Source of the DNA: Sclerodactyla briareus
Lineage: Eukaryota > Echinodermata > Holothuroidea > Dendrochirotida > Sclerodactylidae
DNA: 64,000 bases
Direction: 5' to 3'
NCBI GenBank assembly: GCA_026419785.1
Contig: JAODTK010001222.1
Location: forward strand, 558,001 to 622,000
Made by a program: the position numbers and the translations under genes. The stretch's first letter is position 1. Every line of letters starts with the position of its first letter. Under the pieces are notes generated by a model. That model made no database searches and was not told the origin of the DNA. It was given only the letters and a program-made list of their open reading frames with translations. Shown here one piece after another: positions 59,521 to 64,000 of the stretch.

Positions 59521-62500
59521 TTGTACCTTCTATTTAGTACATTAGGAAAATGGATAAACACAATATAGGTGATGCATTCAACTTGTTCAAATTCGTCTAA
59601 AACTTAAAGTCATGCATATTACTCAACAAAGTCCACTTTGAGGCGGGGGGGGGGGTGTAAAGCAGGGGTATTGAGGAGCAGAACATATTGGGCAGACTTC
59701 TTACCGAGTCATAATTTGACCTATTCCACTTCTACCCTGATGATATCCCCACATAGGTATATCATGGGTTTTGGCATTGTCGTCTCCGCCGCCGTCAGAT
59801 TATTATCGTGAGTGCAAACCTACTAACCTTGCCGGGCGGGCTTGCATACTGTTGAGACGAGGTGCCAAAGTTAGTGAAATCCCGGTTGAATGTAGGCTAC
59901 AAATACATGGTCAAGGCACTGATTGAGTGATGTGAATGTTGGTGTCCTGTTGCAGTGATTTGAGCATCGCAACTCCCACTCCCACATAAGGGTCCGATCA
60001 ATTGTCGTGTGTTCACACTTGGTCGCGCCGCCGCCGGTGCAGGATTAGCTGCTTTGTTCACAAAGCAATTGAGCTATACATCTGCGTATGTGTGTTTAAT
60101 GGCAGCGAGCTCGCTATCCAGCCGCACTCTAGCACTGTCACCGGTAATTGCACTCGGTCCGATCGCAGCGCCAGTATGCTGCAATTTTCTCGCAGTCTTA
60201 TTTTATAGCAAAAAAATATTGTCCGGCCTTGACGCCTTTAGCTTCGAGGCAGCGGCCGCAAAAACTTGCCTTGTTGACGGCCTTGAGTCCCCCAACACTG
60301 AAAATTATATGAATCATCAGTTATTCATATTCAAGAGCTGATGAAATGGATTAATCAGTGACCAAACCTTCAATTAAAGATGGTGGATATTTGGTAGGCA
60401 ACACACAGGATATGCCAATTGACATCAGACATCGGTGCTTCACAGGTCCGTCAGTTCTGTGATGACCTTGTCTGGAAACAACAGACAGAAGATCATAGAA
60501 AGACTGTACATCGCGCATATGTTACTGTGCAACAATTTTGGCAGACCATTGAACGTCCGCGGGGGGATCCTGGGCATGCCCAAAAGAACCGTTCGCTCCG
60601 CAAATGGGTAACATGTGGTAAACCCACGAGTTTTTCTTCGGCAAGCAGTGATACGCCGATTTTGCGACTAAATCATGCAATATTGAAGCAGGTATGGCGC
60701 AATATACGAATCAATTTCTGTAAAGATTTTTATTCTCTAGATTTTGAGATAGTTCTTTCGGCAATTATGTGGTGTTAGATTTTGCAGGATGTAGACAATC
60801 TTTTGTTTTCTACCACTATCCCCTTCCACACTGATAAGAAAACACAAAGAGTCCGTAACCGTACTAGAGCATACACTCTAGGCTTAGTCGTCAGGCCTAG
60901 TAGCTTGCGATGTCTGGCCCCTGATCACATCGATCGAGTGAGGGTCGGCTCTGTATTTTGCAACCAATTGAATGCGCGGTGCATGGTGGGAAGTGCACCC
61001 AAAAGATCGAAGCGTATGTAGCAATTACCATTGGCTGTGTACGTTAGGCAATGACGGGTCATTTATCCATGTTAGTGCGTGAAATCTCGTGACGTAAATA
61101 GCGAAATACATTCTGCTTGGAAAAATGATGGAACAAATACCTGCACATTGCGAGAGTAGGCTTTGGACGGGGATTAGTGCATAGTACTAGTGGTGCATAG
61201 CAGTGACTATAATAACCACTAATTTCACTGGCATGGACATTTCACTGCGTGAATTATACAGTGGAGGAAAGTACGATGGGAGATAGATCGAATTTCTCTA
61301 GAGGTTAAGTCTTGATTCAACACAACCGAAATATGGTGAAAGTCAGCAGCACAGTCACAACATACTTGTGCATAGAGGTCCACAAAGAACCCTTTGCTGC
61401 AGTCTCCTCAAGGACAGGTTGAAAATGTGATGAAATATGGCTGATGCAAGTGCCTGGAGCATGAGGAGGCTGCCTCGGTGGAGGCGAGCATATTCTTCGA
61501 ACACATTTCTCTGTTGTATATAAATAAGACACAAAATCATTCGAAGGTTTGATTAGTCCACCCTAATTATCCATAAATTAGCCTAATTAGGCTGATACCA
61601 GGCCTACTGTATATTTTGTAAACAGCGCCGCTATCGTATTGTCAACAGATAGGGTTAGCTTTGTCACTAACTTACCGGCGAAAACTCGACCCAAATTTTC
61701 CTGTACCAGGTGTGTGTTCGGAAGTTTGGCTGAGGCAGCCAGGCATTTACTGTTTCAAGTAATGCAAAAGTTTTCCCAGTCACGATTGTCGATTATATGT
61801 TGGACCACCTGAGTTCCGTCTACGCGTTGGCAAGTCAAGGCAGTTGCACAGCCTCTAGTGTATGAGGCCTTACTTACAGCTCATTGCGCGTTACGGTATG
61901 TAGTGCCATCTCTCGACCAACTGGTTTTTGTCAATTTTAAATAATTTATCTGAATTTTCGCCGTCCAAAAAGCTACTCTCGATTGTTCAGTATGGTTCCA
62001 TATTTTTCAAGCAGGAATGTATGTTCTATTAACTACGAGTTTCCCGCGAGAATTAACGATGATAAAATTGACCCGTCATTGCCTACTTACACCAGTCAAT
62101 GTTAATTGCTACATAGGCTTCGATTTTTGGGTGATTTCTCACCCATGCAACGCGCGTGCAATTGGCTGCGAAATACAGAGGAGCCCCCTCACTTTATCTA
62201 TCTCTGGGATATGTGAATAGCAGAGATGTGGGGTTGCCAGATTTGTGTTAGAGTGTCAAACAGCCAAGATCCTAAAGACACATGACAAGATTTTAATTTA
62301 ACAGTACACTAATGACCAGTCAACATTATCAAGGATGAGCCTCCACACCTCTGGCATTAGTGATTCCTCCAGTGGGATTGATTAGGACATTAACTCACAA
62401 ATTAGAAAGTCAAAGAGCTTTAATTGGAGTGAGGAAAATCAGTATGTGTTGTGAAGGGCACTCTTATACTTGGCAGCCCTGCCATTTATGCTGGAGGGCC

Positions 62501-63400
62501 TGTTCAACTAGGTAGTTGTATACATGTACCTGTGCGGTGACCAAATAGGTCTTGTGATTTGATATGACAATTTTTGGACCACCAATTTCAGGGTGGATCC
62601 AGTTAACTGGTAACTGCTATATTAGGATTAAGGAACATATATACATTTATCGGTAGCCACATGATGTGGCTTTGCATTGTAAAGAGGACTCAGCAAAATA
62701 CCTTTTAGCGTGACTGATGGAACAAAAAGCATTGTGTCTGATGGGACGTTATCCCCCAAGGAATTATGCAACCTCTATTAATGACGCTATGTCCTAGTAG
62801 CACCATAGTACAGTAGCGTTCATAATTGAGTGGGCATTAACAGTAGGCAGTGTGAGGGTAAAGGCAACAATATTCAACCCCTACCAGTATTGACAACCCT
62901 TGCAGTAATGTCAGATCTATTAGTGGAACAGAGCAAAATGTCCATATCAATGGTTGCAGAGATTGTTCAGAAACGTTTAGGAATGACTAAAACCTAAATT
63001 TTAGGGTACCATACATTTCGTTATATAATATGAGGAATGAATAACTTCTGAAGCAATTTTTGCGATTAAAATTTGTGTACTTTAGCTGCAGGTAGCAGAC
63101 TCTACAAGTCACCATGTCTCTCCGTCTGTTACTGTAGTTCGTTCGTTCATCCATCTGTTGTACACGTTACATTCGTAACTTGAAACCGTCATGCGATCGG
63201 ATCCAAACTTGTGGGTGGATGAAGTATGCCATGGCTAGGTGAGTTAATAGTGGACCAGAGATGGTTGAGATGGTTGTACACAGGTACTGTTAATTTATCG
63301 GAATACTGCCATTAACAATACACTTGGGATAGTGTTTTCCATAGCCATTTTGTCAGGTGGGCCATCCGACAGATTTGGTAAAACAAATTGTTTTAATACC
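59521..63400. other. Intergenic sequence, unrecognised frames
   Basis: Includes a G run (59,645-59,655). Frames at 60,009-60,341 (110 codons) and 60,419-60,778 (119 codons) have mixed composition but no domain I know. TTTTGCAG at 60,781-60,788 looks like a splice acceptor between the 60,419 and 60,782 frames, but that is weak evidence. No other structure supports a gene. Confidence 0.4.
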
Positions 63401-63460
63401 ACCCGGACAAAAAAAGTTGCACCCGGACATAATGCTTGACACCCGGACAAAAGAATGCAA
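63401..63460. repeat. Three 20-bp tandem units
   Basis: ACCCGGACAAAA, ACCCGGACATAA and ACCCGGACAAAA begin at exactly 63,401, 63,421 and 63,441. Only the first 8-12 bases of each unit are conserved. Confidence 0.7.
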
Positions 63461-64000
63461 GAAGAAACAAATTAAAACACAACGAATTAGAGATATCTGG
63501 GGATAATTTGCACATATATTAGCACCAAATATACCGTGAGGCATTTTCGGCATCTTTCCATCTCACAATAGCAAAACAATATTCGTAATGGGAGCAGAAC
63601 CAATCCCGTCCCATCTACCCCGGCCCCCAGACGCTGTCATTCACATAACCCTATCAGGCGGGGTCTCAACTGTAATCCTATTGTTCGCATGACCCAGGCC
63701 ATATGAATTGAATTGTCCATGAAACTGATTGACAGATTGGAACTTGGTGGGTGCGTCAGGGTGATGAAGCATGCCACTGTCCACTGTTGAGTGACATTTT
63801 TGTGTGCATAGGAGCTGATTAGATTTAATTATAAAATCCAATTTTACATTACCCCAAATTCTATTTCACATATTCAACTTACCCCAAATTGGACCCTGCA
63901 CCCACCCAGTGCCTATTGAATACATGGCGTTACATAAACCCGGGTTGGCAACCATCGTCCTTCATTTTGCCAGGCTTAAGCTAAGCATTACGAGTACCTT
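63461..64000. other. Intergenic sequence, nothing recognised
   Basis: TTACCCCAAATT occurs twice (about 63,849 and 63,889). No gene was recognised up to the window end. Confidence 0.5.

Noticed and set aside
60419..61021. Two frames separated by a TTTTGCAG acceptor-like sequence, suggesting an exon pair
   Set aside because: No matching donor, no domain, and acceptor-like sequences are common in AT-rich DNA.

Overview
This looks like animal nuclear DNA, most likely from a marine invertebrate. It is AT-leaning and dense with simple repeats, tRNA-derived SINE-like pieces, decayed LINEs of several clades and hAT-type DNA transposons. I found no intact host gene, no rRNA or true tRNA gene, no CRISPR array, and nothing resembling a bacterial operon. 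Almost every short open frame is a chance frame or a shadow of a repeat. An echinoderm, hemichordate, cephalochordate or mollusc would fit, but I cannot choose among them from sequence alone.

Layout. 1,040-3,690 (-) is a decayed LINE with reverse transcriptase, CCHC knuckle and restriction-like endonuclease signatures (R2/NeSL-like). 3,830-8,530 is intergenic with simple repeats. 8,550-17,603 holds three noisy copies of one sequence: a ~0.7 kb partial copy, then two ~3.95 kb copies joined through (TA)n arrays. 18,841-19,117 has a ~27-bp minisatellite and a 46-base C run. 21,388-27,830 is a second local duplication (about 3 kb twice) with a near-perfect inverted repeat at the junction. 28,020-30,690 (+) has two CR1-like LINE fragments. 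32,407-34,400 (-) is an RTE-like LINE with an internal deletion, followed by a tRNA-derived SINE. 35,778-36,240 is a foldback MITE. 36,480-37,475 is a CpG-rich, hairpin-rich island around a twice-frameshifted open frame that I do not recognise. 40,766-42,152 and 56,266-57,428 are hAT elements with terminal inverted repeats and near-perfect 8-bp target duplications; the second keeps the C-terminal dimerisation domain of the transposase. 49,550-51,760 is GC-rich, with a possible DIRS/Gypsy-type reverse transcriptase remnant and a diverged ~80-bp tandem repeat. 53,457-53,936 is another MITE. 57,780-59,520 is a field of related short modules.

Data quality matters here. Paired copies differ mainly by small insertions and deletions, and every recognisable transposon reading frame changes frame repeatedly. 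That pattern can come from an unpolished long-read assembly as well as from true decay, and the local duplications could be assembly artefacts. Functional claims should be read with that in mind.

Family assignments come from recognising protein motifs by eye. No database search was run.
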